Shown here: in pieces, positions 41,801-49,008 of the stretch | Layout of the letters: every line of letters begins with the position of its first letter | Position numbering within the stretch: the stretch's first letter is position 1 | From: Caprimulgus europaeus | Taxonomy: Eukaryota > Chordata > Aves > Caprimulgiformes > Caprimulgidae | Assembly (NCBI GenBank): GCA_907165065.1 | Contig: OU015551.1 | Location: forward strand, 248,001-312,000 | Direction of reading: 5' to 3' | Length of the DNA stretch: 64,000 nucleotides | The notes under the pieces: model-generated | Databases searched by the model: none | Told to the model about the DNA's origin: nothing | What the model saw: the letters and a program-made list of their open reading frames with translations, nothing else | Made by a program: the position numbers and the translations under genes

Positions 41801-44800
41801 TCTCCAATTTCCCTCTCCATCACGTTGGTATGGACTGAACTGCTCGTGCCTCACGGGGTGCAATTCTTTTCTTATCTCTAATCTGCTCTCTGAAAAAACT
41901 GCTTCCAGCAACTCTTCAAAAGTCACTTCAAAGTTATCATTACAAAGAGGGGAGAGCTGCAATACTGTTCTTCATCTGCCACAATGCTTTGCAGACGGCC
42001 TCACAGGTGCTGTCAGCATCCTGCATACTCAGCACCACTGGCTGGGATCTCCACTGTCTCCAGCTCTGGGTGCAGCGAGACAACTGTTGAACAAGAGCAA
42101 AAATACCTGTTAAATCATTTCAGCTCCCTAACACAGAGGAATTCAACCCTGAAGAACACACTGGAGGCTTCTGCCCAGGCCCTACACCATAAATGATGGG
42201 TAGACTGCAACCCATGTAACAGGAGATGTGAGAAATGGAATTAAGTCAGACTCTGCTTCCCCATCGGGCTGAGAATTTTCACCTTTGCAAGGAGATGGTT
42301 GTCCTGGTTTTGCTAGGACAGAGTTAATTTTCTTCTTAGCTAGAATAGCTGTGTTTTGGTTTCAGTGTGGGATTTGTTACAAGGAGAATGCTGATACCAT
42401 ACCAATGTTTTTAGTTGCTGCTGGAAGTCCAAGGACATCTCATGTTTTGCTCGTTTGTGAGCGCAAAGGACTGGGAGGGGGGAAGCGTAGTAATTAGTAA
42501 AACCCAAAACTGGCATTTGGATATGCCCATGAGATCTTCCATATCATATCATGCCATGTTCAGTATATTAACAAAGGCTGATCAGAAAGCTGGGGATTCT
42601 CTTGGGGACTGGTCAGGCTCGCTCTTCTGGGATTGTGGTTTTGGGTTCAGGGTTCCTTTTCATTCCTCCAGGTTCACTATTGGCAGATGGTGAACAACTG
42701 TACTGTGCCTTGCTCATTTATATAGATATTATTATTATCATTACTATTTGATTACGATTATTAAATTGTTCTTATCTCAATCTATGGGTCTCCTCACCTT
42801 CACCCTTTCAGTTCTCTCCCCTGCTGCCTGGGTGGGGGGTGAGCTGCTGTGTGATGTCTGGCTGCCAGCCAAGTTAAACTACTACAGTGGTGGAGACCAG
42901 CTTTGAACTAACAGCTCTCCCATAAGTTGAGCTCCCTTGGATAAAAGGTCTCCAAACTCTGTCTCCAGGCTGCACTCAGGTAGAGGGATGGTGATGTGCC
43001 TTCTTCAAAACCAACGGTTTACGGGGTCGGTGCACCCCAGGCCGATGATGCTGGTGCTCACTCGTTACCCTGCGTGCACATGGTGCCTCCACACACCACC
43101 TCCACTCCTGCCAACACCTCTGCTCTCCTCATTAAAACTAGCAAACAGTCCCTTAAGCTCCCTGTAGCTCCTTCCCAGGGCAAGAGGGTGCGGATTTGGG
43201 GAGGAGGTACAGCAGCCATTTACACTCATCAGATTTTGAAACTCTCTTTTCAACCACAGGAGTTACAAAACTTAAAAACCTCAAAGCTGGGTTTTTGAAA
43301 AGGGATTAATTGAGCCTGGGTGTTCATGAATGAGCCCAGCTGCCAGCACTAAATGAGGTTTTCTTCAAAGTATCTTATGAGACTTCCAAAAGCTCCCACC
43401 AGAAGACTCTCTGCGCCTTAAGTCAACTTCCTGTCAAGGCTTCCCTGACTATCAGCCCCTCTCCTCCATCCAGCTTCACTCCTGTACCAGACTAACTGGG
43501 TCCCCTCCTGACATTTACTGAGAGCTTGGGGAAGGTCTGCACTGACCCAACCCATGGTCTGGATTAACTCCACCACGTTTGTGTAGCAGGAATGCAGCAC
43601 ACAACCATCCTCACTCACTGGCAAAGTGCTGGGGAGCAGGTTTTGGCTACACTCGCAATCCTTCAGCGATGGCACGAGCAGTAAGGTGAGTGGCACAAAG
43701 CACCTGTGTAGGTGGGTCATGAGCACTTCACCACCTCCATGGCTGCTCCAAACAGCAGCAAAGGGGTCAGAGCTGCGTGTGCTTAATTGCATTTGTTGCC
43801 ATCAGCTTTGAAACAGTCAACAAAAACAGGCCAGCAGTGTTCAGCACAAATCCCCTCTGCTCCTGGGCACATGGCTCTGGCGTGGAGTATTCCCATCTGC
43901 TGCCACGAGGACCAGAGAGCACATCGACCTGCTCCGCCAGCCAGCAGTCCTGACCCGAGACCTGCAGCACAGCCCACCCCACGTGCCAGCACAGCCCACC
44001 CCACGTGCCAGCCCAGCTGTACCTTCGAGCACAGCCCACCGAGGGCTGCCTCTGTCCTCCCAGGTTTTGTTCTCTTCCAGAAAATGCTTGTTAACCATCG
44101 TGCACGTCGTCCCCAGCCCTCCTGGGAGCTCCACTCGCAAGCACGGCTGGGGCCGAGTGACACAGTTTGGACACTACCCAAGTGAGGAGTAAGCAACTTG
44201 ACTGGAAAAATCAAAGCATCACAGATTACTGGCTCAGTTTCATCTTTTTTACTATCAGCGTAAGGCAGGACGGCCTGCAGGTTCATACATCGAGATTTAC
44301 TTGCAAAGGGAAGAAAAAACACTCTCTCCCTGCTTAAATCCCTCTGGAGCAACAGTCTCTGCAGACACCTCGTCTTGTCCTGAGCAACAACACTCTACCC
44401 CTCCCCACGAAACAGAAAAGTGACAGAGAAATCAAAAGAATAAAACACATTTTTCATTGGCAAGAGGTTCGCTCTTGTGCTCCCTCAGCATCAAAAGCTG
44501 GGAGTTCACCAGCCACACCACACTGCTGGGAGCACGCTCCCAAAAGAGAGGTGTGAGTGGTGGGTGGGGAGCGCGGCGCAGGCTCAGGAAAGGCAAGCTG
44601 CAGGCAGCCAGCCCCTCCATGCTCCTGGCAGCACAGAGGAACCGGAGCAGGAGGGCTGGGGACACCCTGCCACTTGCCCAAATCTCAGCACCTTACCGAA
44701 AATTACACGTCACGTCCAGCCCCCGCAACACGGCAGATGACACCTCTGAGATAATCACAACTTCCGCTGTAATTTGCTGGTTTTTAGATCTAATGAGCCT

Positions 44801-46005
44801 CATTTAGAGGCCTGAAGCCAAGGAGATCGCTGTCACAACACAACCAAAACCCACCGACCTCAGAGCAGGATCTGAATCAGCTTCAGGCTCAGACAGGTGC
44901 TCGAGAGCCTCGTGCCAGGCCCACAAAGGAACGTGTCAGAGCGGGGCTGTGCCACCACGCGCAGAGCTAAAGCCAGTAATTCTGAGGTTGTTAATGAACT
45001 ACAGATTATTAGGCAGCGAAGGCAGAGGCAGGTGCAACCGAGGAACCCAAAGCCCTTTGTTCAGGCTGCCAGCGCTGTGTCAGGCCGGGGCTCGCTGCAG
45101 CCATGGATGTCACCCTCCCGCTGCCCAGGGGCTGGCCGGACCCCGCGGGAGGAAGCGCCGGGAGCCGCCCCCGCTCCCCAGAGCAAGGCGGGACCCACCG
45201 CCCCGCCCGAGAGGCTCATCCCTGGGGAGGGGTCGGCGGAGCACGGCCCACGGTCCCGCTCGCCAACCGGGCAAGTGAGTGGCTGCTGCGGCGCAGGAGA
45301 GACCTGCTCCCGGGTGCCGCAGCCCTCCCAGTACCGGGGCTTGAGGGTGGCGGGGAGAAGGCCCGATGCCAGGCGGGCCGGTCTGTGCCCTGCACGTTGC
45401 TCTGGAGGTCGCAGCTGCCCGTCCCCAGCGAGCACCGGCCCGGGACGCCCCGGAGGCAGCAGACGATGGGCAGCCCCAGTTCCCCCTCCCGCGCCGGTTC
45501 CGTCCGGGGTGGGGGGCAGCCCCGGGGGGCGGAACCATTCTGGGTCCCGTGGGGGGGAGGGAGGGAAGCGGCAGTTGGACGGGACCACGCGGTGCCCCGG
45601 GGGTGGTACACGCGGGGGGAGCGGGAGGGAGTGGCGGGGCTGCGCTGAACCACTCCGAGCCCCCCCCGCCCGCGGGACATGAGGCACAACGCGGGGGACT
45701 CGGCCGGGAGGTACCACCCAGAACCCCCCTCGCGGGGGTGCAGCTGGGCTAAACCACTTTGGGCCCGAGGGGGTCAGAACATGGGGACAGACACTCGCGG
45801 GAGCCCGGCTGCGAGCGGCCCCGCGCGGGCACAGCGACACACGGGGGAAACACGCCAGGGAGCTCGGCCGAGGGTACCGGCCGCCCGGTGCTCGCAGCGC
45901 GTTACCTCCTGCTGCATCCAGTCCCCCCACGCCAGCCTCCGGGGTGATAGCACCGGCACCCGCCACGGCTGAGGCTTCCGCCTCCTCGGGCATCTCCAGC
46001 TCCAT
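2691..46005 (-). CDS. PIP5K1C: PIP5K1C gene span: phosphatidylinositol-4-phosphate 5-kinase type 1 gamma (3' end missing)
   Basis: Type I PIP kinase that phosphorylates PI4P to PI(4,5)P2 at the plasma membrane, focal adhesions and nerve terminals. Thirteen exons join in phase to about 567 codons. Visible family marks are the ATP-lysine segment EFIIKTV (about residue 208), DLKGS (about 280), the catalytic MDYSLLLG (about 333), the metal-binding GIIDILQ (about 415) and the activation loop [18 protein letters not shown] with its double lysine (about 425-443). The gamma isoform is indicated by the MELE N-terminus, the [19 protein letters not shown] segment, the [19 protein letters not shown] tail and by the neighbours TJP3 and APBA3, as in human. 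The C-terminal talin-binding tail (WVYSPLH in the family) was not found. The initiator has a strong context (GCCATGG). PIP5K1A or PIP5K1B is unlikely given tail and synteny. Confidence 0.95.
3781..3942 (-). CDS. PIP5K1C: PIP5K1C coding exon 12
   Basis: Encodes [20 protein letters not shown] through [20 protein letters not shown] and YPTLDDEG. This is the start of the isoform-specific C-terminal tail. The polypyrimidine tract of its acceptor is a (CT)n run on the coding strand. Donor GAAG/GTAATG. Confidence 0.93.
4316..4400 (-). CDS. PIP5K1C: PIP5K1C coding exon 11
   Basis: Encodes [20 protein letters not shown] then NTVFRKNS, the end of the kinase domain. Acceptor TTTGTAG/GACAC, donor TTCCT/GTAAGT. 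Ends with one base of a serine codon. Confidence 0.94.
5410..5458 (-). CDS. PIP5K1C: PIP5K1C coding exon 10
   Basis: A 49-bp exon encoding [16 protein letters not shown], the activation/specificity loop whose dibasic KK and glutamate set type I substrate choice. Acceptor GGAATTAG/GTTC, donor GATGGG/GTGAGT. Confidence 0.93.
5982..6065 (-). CDS. PIP5K1C: PIP5K1C coding exon 9
   Basis: Encodes [20 protein letters not shown] followed by IDILQSY. GIIDILQ carries the metal-binding aspartate (DFG equivalent). Acceptor CTGCAG/AATGG, donor ACCG/GTAGGT. Starts with one base and ends with two bases of split codons. Confidence 0.94.
7183..7955 (-). mobile_element. CR1 LINE fragment, 5'-truncated
   Basis: The 3' end lies at the left (CATAGGATG... 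on the plus strand, with the usual GGAAGGGACC). The minus-strand translation keeps recognisable CR1 reverse-transcriptase C-terminus such as [29 protein letters not shown] and [20 protein letters not shown], broken by frameshifts. It lies in sense orientation in PIP5K1C intron 8, and its 5' end abuts the exon 8 donor. The right boundary is approximate. Confidence 0.9.
8003..8208 (-). CDS. PIP5K1C: PIP5K1C coding exon 8
   Basis: Encodes [20 protein letters not shown], including the catalytic aspartate segment (HRD-loop equivalent), then the [19 protein letters not shown] insert. Acceptor CTGTAG/GTG, donor GACAC/GTAGGT. A CR1 fragment begins only about 45-50 bp beyond the donor. Confidence 0.95.
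8714..9013 (-). CDS. PIP5K1C: PIP5K1C coding exon 7
   Basis: Exactly 100 codons, beginning [20 protein letters not shown]. Contains the hinge VVVMNNVLP, the family motif [12 protein letters not shown] and the acidic [14 protein letters not shown] region. Acceptor TTGCTGCAG/AAT, donor GTCTG/GTAAGG. Phase 0 at both ends. Confidence 0.96.
9912..9916. repeat. Target-site duplication, left copy
   Basis: GTAAC directly left of the LTR; the identical copy is at 10301-10305. A 5-bp duplication suits ERVL/ERVK-type integrases. Confidence 0.8.
9917..10300 (+). mobile_element. Solo LTR of an avian endogenous retrovirus
   Basis: A 384-bp block starts TGTCCTGGTTAGG and ends ACCCACATCA (TG...CA termini). 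It is flanked by identical 5-bp direct repeats, GTAAC at 9912-9916 and 10301-10305. The head resembles the TGTCCTGGTT start common in avian LTRs. No internal retroviral sequence is attached, as expected for a solo LTR left by recombination. It sits in PIP5K1C intron 6. The exact family was not determined. Confidence 0.82.
10301..10305. repeat. Target-site duplication, right copy
   Basis: GTAAC directly right of the LTR, identical to 9912-9916. Confidence 0.8.
10433..11310 (-). mobile_element. CR1 LINE fragment, 5'-truncated
   Basis: Begins at its 3' end with CATAGAATCACAGAATC on the plus strand. The minus-strand translation shows [20 protein letters not shown], then [20 protein letters not shown] further 5', and [15 protein letters not shown] and [20 protein letters not shown] near the 3' end: the C-terminal reverse-transcriptase region, interrupted by frameshifts. 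Same subfamily as the copies at 22.7 and 26.0 kb. In PIP5K1C intron 6. Confidence 0.92.
11311..12308. other. PIP5K1C intron 6 remainder
   Basis: No exon or repeat family seen. A perfect 9-bp-arm hairpin occurs at 11383-11404. Confidence 0.55.
11383..11404. repeat. Perfect short inverted repeat
   Basis: Arms GTCACTTGC and GCAAGTGAC (9 bp each) enclose a four-A loop. A third partial copy, CTGTCACTT, follows within 15 bp. Confidence 0.75.
12309..12461 (-). CDS. PIP5K1C: PIP5K1C coding exon 6
   Basis: Fifty-one codons from [19 protein letters not shown] to LLPGYYM. Contains the glycine-rich turn (GASGS) and the ATP-binding lysine in EFIIKTV. Acceptor TCTCCCCAG/TATTC, donor TACATG/GTGTGT. Confidence 0.95.
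13132..13159. repeat. (AAAAC)n simple repeat
   Basis: Several consecutive AAAAC units followed by an A run. Confidence 0.8.
14407..14524 (-). CDS. PIP5K1C: PIP5K1C coding exon 5
   Basis: Encodes [20 protein letters not shown] and continues to [13 protein letters not shown], a near-invariant part of type I PIP kinases. Acceptor CTGTGCAG/CGAAGG, donor TATTTG/GTATGA. Ends in phase 0. Confidence 0.94.
15128..15258 (-). CDS. PIP5K1C: PIP5K1C coding exon 4
   Basis: Encodes [19 protein letters not shown] and continues to [15 protein letters not shown], the N-lobe start of the type I PIP kinase fold. Acceptor TTCTGCCAG/ACC, donor CCAAG/GTAAAG. Ends with two bases of a codon, completed as Ser by the next exon. 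Confidence 0.94.
15607..15693 (-). CDS. PIP5K1C: PIP5K1C coding exon 3
   Basis: Twenty-nine codons containing [19 protein letters not shown], the conserved lead-in to the kinase domain. Acceptor CCTTGCAG/GGA, donor AAAAAG/GTTTGG. Phase 0 at both ends. The donor is slightly off consensus (GTTTGG). Confidence 0.92.
16388..16476 (-). CDS. PIP5K1C: PIP5K1C putative coding exon 2
   Basis: The 3' part reads [11 protein letters not shown], which matches the human GLAQKKAAPTE position, and is followed by donor GAG/GTAAAAG. Phase fits both neighbours (starts with two bases, ends in phase 0). The acceptor is uncertain: the nearest compatible AGs give a start at 16476 or 16479, their polypyrimidine tract is weak, and the upstream 18 or so residues have no human counterpart that I recognise. 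Confidence 0.45.
17043..17870 (-). mobile_element. CR1 LINE fragment, 5'-truncated
   Basis: The 3' end is at the left (CATCACAGACTGG...GGAAGGGACCTCAGGAGATCATCC). The minus frame keeps CR1 pieces such as [16 protein letters not shown] and [11 protein letters not shown]. Lies sense in intron 1. The right boundary is approximate. It belongs to a different subfamily from the 10.4-kb copy, judged by its 3' end. Confidence 0.88.
18955..18990. repeat. A/C-rich low-complexity run
   Basis: A mix of CAAA and CCAA units (AACAAACAAAAACCAACCAA...), with no family signature. Confidence 0.6.
20567..21161 (+). mobile_element. CR1 LINE fragment, 5'-truncated
   Basis: The plus strand reads [20 protein letters not shown]-like CR1 protein, then [20 protein letters not shown] and [20 protein letters not shown] in other frames. 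It ends TTCTGTGATTCTGTGAC, the CR1 3' terminal repeat. Antisense to PIP5K1C. Shares its middle (ATGAGGAAAGGCTG..., AAATATCTAAAGGA) with the copy at 30.4 kb. Confidence 0.93.
22736..23085 (-). mobile_element. CR1 LINE 3' fragment
   Basis: Starts CATAGAATCAGAGGTCTTTTCC at its 3' end. The rest (GGGATGGGGACTCAACCACTT..., AAAGAAATTCTTCCTCAG...) closely matches the 10.4-kb copy and the reverse complement of the 26.0-kb copy. Sense to PIP5K1C. Confidence 0.88.
26045..26632 (+). mobile_element. CR1 LINE fragment, 5'-truncated
   Basis: One long plus frame still spans most of the fragment: [60 protein letters not shown]. It ends near TTCTGGGATTCTGTA. Because of this intact frame it looks like one of the younger copies here. 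Antisense to PIP5K1C. Confidence 0.92.
29711..29848. repeat. 45-bp tandem repeat, three copies
   Basis: The unit begins GATACAGCCCCTCAAAGAGC and ends CAATTCAGATGTAGG. Copies start at 29711, 29756 and 29801; the third carries a 2-bp TG insertion. The first two are identical, so the array is recent or homogenised. The period is a multiple of three, but no gene is supported here. Confidence 0.93.
30455..30868 (+). mobile_element. CR1 LINE 3' fragment
   Basis: Begins near GACTGGAGCATCTACC. Contains CTGGAGAAGAGGAGGCTGAG and AAATATCTAAAGGATGGG, and ends TTCCAACCCCTACTATTCC with a degenerate terminus. Same subfamily as the 20.6-kb copy. Antisense to PIP5K1C. Confidence 0.9.
34316..34331. repeat. 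Poly(A) tract
   Basis: An uninterrupted A run in intron 1. No mobile-element body recognised beside it. Confidence 0.7.
36470..36486. repeat. Poly(T) tract
   Basis: A run of about 15 T in intron 1, with no associated element recognised. Confidence 0.7.
36658..36712 (+). mobile_element. Short CR1 3'-end remnant
   Basis: GATGATCTCAAAGGTCTTTTCC...ATTCTATGATTTT matches the last 50 bp or so of CR1. The upstream part is not recognisable. Confidence 0.65.
40864..41153. other. Atypical intronic block, possible conserved non-coding element
   Basis: Within AT-rich, CpG-poor intron, this block keeps many CpG sites (AAAAGCGACAC, CAGCGTGCGATGG, CTCGACAGGCGACTG, GACGCGCTC) and TAAT-type homeodomain core sites at its edges. 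It also has an 88-codon open frame on the plus strand with no recognised family. I infer possible selective constraint; this is not demonstrated. Confidence 0.25.
42300..42886 (+). mobile_element. Solo LTR of an avian endogenous retrovirus
   Basis: Starts TGTCCTGGTTTTGCTAGGAC, with the AGAGTTAATTTTCTTC segment familiar from avian ERVL-type LTRs. It passes through a CAGTATATTAAC TATA-like box and the TTCTTATCTCAATC R/U5 region, and ends GTTAAACTACTACA. Flanks ATGGT (42295-42299) and GTGGT (42887-42891) look like a 5-bp duplication with one change. No internal genes attached. In intron 1, antisense to PIP5K1C. Confidence 0.8.
43967..44010. repeat. 22-bp tandem duplication
   Basis: Unit GCACAGCCCACCCCACGTGC plus CA, twice without mismatch. 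A further partial copy (GCACAGCCCACC) lies at 44029-44040. Confidence 0.9.
45551..45565 (+). promoter_or_regulatory. Canonical G-quadruplex motif
   Basis: A run of seven G, A, GGG, A, GGG provides four G3 tracts with one-base loops. It lies about 340 bp inside PIP5K1C intron 1, on the strand opposite the coding strand. Confidence 0.55.
45906..46005 (-). CDS. PIP5K1C: PIP5K1C coding exon 1 (start codon)
   Basis: Encodes residues 1-33 beginning [16 protein letters not shown] and ends with one base of codon 34 at donor GAG/GTAACG. The acidic MELE(V/M)P(D/E)EAE start is typical of the gamma isoform. The ATG has G at -3 and G at +4. The frame stays open for 73 codons upstream without an ATG. Confidence 0.88.
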
Positions 46006-46190
46006 GGCTGCCACGAAGGCCGCGGGCAGGGCAGGCCCGGGGCAGGACAGGCCCGCGCCCGCCGCCGCCGCGCTCCTCCCGGCTCCGGCCGCCGCCGCTG
46101 AGGAAACTGGGAACGGCAAGGACCATAGAGCGCGGGAGGCGCCGCGGCTAGACACGCCCCGGCGCCCAAGGGCGGAAGGGGCCGCGGTCA

Positions 46191-46246
46191 GACCCGGAAG
46201 TAGAGTGGTCCCTTTCCGCCGGAATTAATGGCGGCGCGGGGGCGGG
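46191..46246 (-). promoter_or_regulatory. PIP5K1C: PIP5K1C core promoter motif cluster
   Basis: An ETS/GABP site CCGGAAGT (46194-46201), a YY1-like AATGGCGGC (46227-46235) and a GC box GGGGGCGGGC follow each other 190-240 bp upstream of the ATG, with no TATA box. This is the usual make-up of a CpG-island housekeeping promoter. The exact transcription start is not visible. Confidence 0.45.
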
Positions 46247-48764
46247 CTGTCGCGATAGTCCGCGGGCTAAGGGAGCGGGGGCCAGGACCGGGGACGCTCC
46301 CGGGCGGAAGGGTGGGGAGAGGGACCGGGCCAGGGCCTCGCGCACCACAGAGCGGCGAAGAGAAAGGCCACCCCCGTCTGCTCTAGCGGGCGGGAGGCAC
46401 CACGGAGCCGCAGCGCTCCCGGGCTCCATGGCAGCGGGGGCGGGGCTCGGGCGGGGCCCTGCCGGGCCGGTGCCCCGGTGCGGGCAGGTGTGAGGGGCCG
46501 GGCTGCCCCGGGACCTCGGGCCCGATTGCCCGTGGCGCAGGCTTGTACTGGGTCCCGGTGCGGCGGAGGCCCCAGTACCCCCCTGCTCTGGCTCCCGTGG
46601 TGCCGGGCACCTCCCGGTGCCGGGCGCCGCCTCCCCGCCCTCTCCCTCGGCGAGTCTCGCCGGGAGCCGCAAAAGCGGCCGGGCCGGGCCGAGCCTCCCC
46701 GCCATGGGGTACCGGGCGCACTCCCTCCGAGAGGCCCCGGGGCTGCCCTGACCCTAGTCGGCACCACCACCACCACCGCCGCCGCTCCCTGCCCCGGGCC
46801 GGGGCCCGGCCCCTCCCGGCCCCGCGGCGAGCCCGGCCCATGGCACCATCTCGTAGCACCGGGGCCAGCGAGGCGTCGGGGTGCGGATCAGGCCTGGGGT
46901 GCGGGTCAGCCTGGGCCGGCCCCGCCGGTTCTCCCGTGCTGGTCCCTTCGCGCTAGCATGTCCCGGTGCCCGGGGGACAAACATGTCACGGGCGGGGGCA
47001 GCCCCAGCCAGGAAACCAGCCCGGCATCAACGCCCAGCCCGCGGCGCGGCGGGGGAAGGCGCCGGGGGCCTTGATGAGGCTGCTCGGCCGCGTCCCCATC
47101 CCCTGCCCGAGGTGCTCGGGGCCGCGTTCCTACGCGGGGTGGGCGGCGGGTGGCCCCAGAGCGGCTGGGGAGCCTACGGCCAGGCCGGGGAGCGGCGGCC
47201 GCCCGCACAGGAGCTGCTCCGTCTTCCCCGTGGGGCTGGCGCGGACCTTCGGCGAGAAGGAGCCACTTGATGCCGATGTGAGAGCGGTGGGGACAGCGGC
47301 GGCTCCATGGCTCCGGCTCCGGGGTGGTGGCTGGTGACCGGTGGGTTTAGGAGAGACTGGTCCCCCCGCGACCCCCCACCGCAGGGCTGTGACCTCCTGC
47401 GGCATCAATACCGACCCCGGCTGGAAGCGGCAGCCTGGACGGAGAGCCGAGGCGTGGAGCTCGTTTCTGTCGCTGCGGGAAAGCGACCCGGTGGGAAGAG
47501 GAGTGACGAGGGGCTGGTCTCCAGGTGGGGAAAAGGGAAGGGGAGGACAGGGGACGGCAGCCTTAGGCAGGGTGTCGGGTCCCCACCCCCCGCCCCCAGG
47601 ACCGGGAGCTCCAGGCTGGCCGCCATCCCTGTCCCCTCTTGGGGCATTGAGTGAAGCCATTTGGTCCTCCCGGGGAGTCCCGCGCGGGGCTGCGGGGAGG
47701 GTGCGGGAGTCCGGGCAGTGCGGGCGGACACAGAGCCCCACCGCCTCCTTGGAGAGGGTCAGGCTGGGGGGGGAAGGATCCACATCTCCGGCCACCGCCA
47801 CCCTCCGCATCCCGTGAGCCCGGCCCTGCCCAAGGCGGGGTGGGGGGCGAGTGGATGTGGCTGAGCCACCAGTGCCGTGGAGGACAAGAGGGAGACCCCC
47901 CGTGACTCCTCCTGTGCCCGGGAAGATGCCCCGGGACCCCCTTCCTCCTTCCCTGCTGCAGGCAGCGTCTGGCGCACAAAGGGTTACACGAGGCACCCTG
48001 GAGTGACACCGCTGCCACCAGCCCGGGAGCTCAGCTCCTTCCTGGTCGGATCTCGGGCTCGGTGAGTCCCTAACCCTGTCCCCCGGGATCTGTCGGCCCT
48101 GCTTCCCCTGTGGGGATGGGGATCCAGCTGTGCCTTCCCCTGGGGAAGCAGCCACGCTTCGTCCCTCTCTGGGTGGCCCCAGGACCCAGTAACCCTTCTG
48201 GAGTCCTGCCCCGATGGCACGGAGATACACCGGGCGGGGGGGGGGTAACCTGTGGCCCCTCTGTCACAGCTGTGTGCCCCGAGGGCTGGAGGACACGCTC
48301 TGTCCCACTGCCCGACACCCTGGCTGTGGCGCCTTTGCCAGACCCTTCTCACAGAGGGGGTCAGCGTCAGCCCATCGCGATGTAGGTGGGGTTGGGTTAG
48401 AGGAGCTTCTGGGAGGGGGATCTGGGACCCCAGACCTGCACGGCCATGACCAGACAAGGGACAAGCAGTTTTGCAACACTGGCTGAGACCAGGAACCCCA
48501 CTGATCCCAGGAAGGCTTCAGGGTCCCAGATTGAGGACCCCCATCAGCGGGAGGGTTGGGAAACAGGTTGTGGGTGGTGAGGAATGGCCGTGGGGTGAGG
48601 CTGGGGTGGGCAGGGTGCATCGCTTTCTGATAAATAACCTTCCCACCCACTGCTGTCCCCACGGGGGGGCATTGCCAGCGGTGTCACCCGGGTCTGCGCA
48701 CAGCCCTGAATCAGGGCCCTTACAGTGGGGGTGGCTGCCCTGGCACAGCCTGGGCTTCATTTGG

Positions 48765-48772
48765 CATAAAAA
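48765..48772 (+). promoter_or_regulatory. TJP3: TATA-like box, candidate TJP3 promoter
   Basis: CATAAAAA lies after the CpG island and about 20-30 bp before a GC-rich stretch that ends in a good splice donor. Inference only. Confidence 0.25.
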
Positions 48773-48796
48773 CCCCTGGAAGATGCTGGCCGTGGT

Positions 48797-49008
48797 GCAG
48801 AGTGGAGCAGAGCGGAGCGCGTGGGGCTGCCCGGGCCGACAGTGCCCTGCGCCAGGCGTGTGGGGCTGGGCCGCGGTCAGCTCTGCCCAGATACTGCCGC
48901 TCCCGGCGGGGCCATTGCGGGTGCGGGCTGGTTTCTGTCGGAAACTGGCTGAGCCGGCTCCTCCGGCTGCCAGCCTCGGCCTTTGGCTCGGGACAGGCCC
49001 TACGGCAG
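48797..49008 (+). other. TJP3: Candidate untranslated first exon of TJP3
   Basis: Sequence downstream of the TATA-like box runs to donor TACGGCAG/GTACCC. The first recognised TJP3 exon begins with 105 bp of 5' UTR behind a true acceptor (TTTGTTGCAG), so at least one upstream non-coding exon must exist. This is the best candidate I see. The start position is a guess. Confidence 0.25.

Larger units (their letters stand above)
16480..45905 (-). other. PIP5K1C: PIP5K1C intron 1, about 29.4 kb
   Basis: Lies between the exon 1 donor (GTAACG) and the putative exon 2 acceptor. It holds six of the eight CR1 fragments, one LTR, a 45-bp tandem repeat and the left part of the CpG island. Stretches 17,871-20,566, 23,086-26,044, 26,633-29,710, 30,869-36,657, 36,713-42,299 and 42,887-45,050 show no recognised gene. 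Short open frames there have no family signature. Confidence 0.75.
45050..47900. promoter_or_regulatory. CpG island over the PIP5K1C start
   Basis: Base composition changes sharply here to very GC-rich sequence dense in CpG (CGCGGGGGAG, GCCGCCGCCG, CGGCGGAGG and so on), around PIP5K1C exon 1 and upstream of it. Long open frames on both strands in this block reflect lack of AT-rich stop codons, not genes. Edges estimated by eye. Confidence 0.85.

Noticed and set aside
47130-48230. 366-codon minus-strand open frame in the CpG island
   Set aside because: Pro/Gly/Arg-rich, no domain and no splice context. Long frames are expected by chance in very GC-rich DNA, and several others overlap it on both strands.
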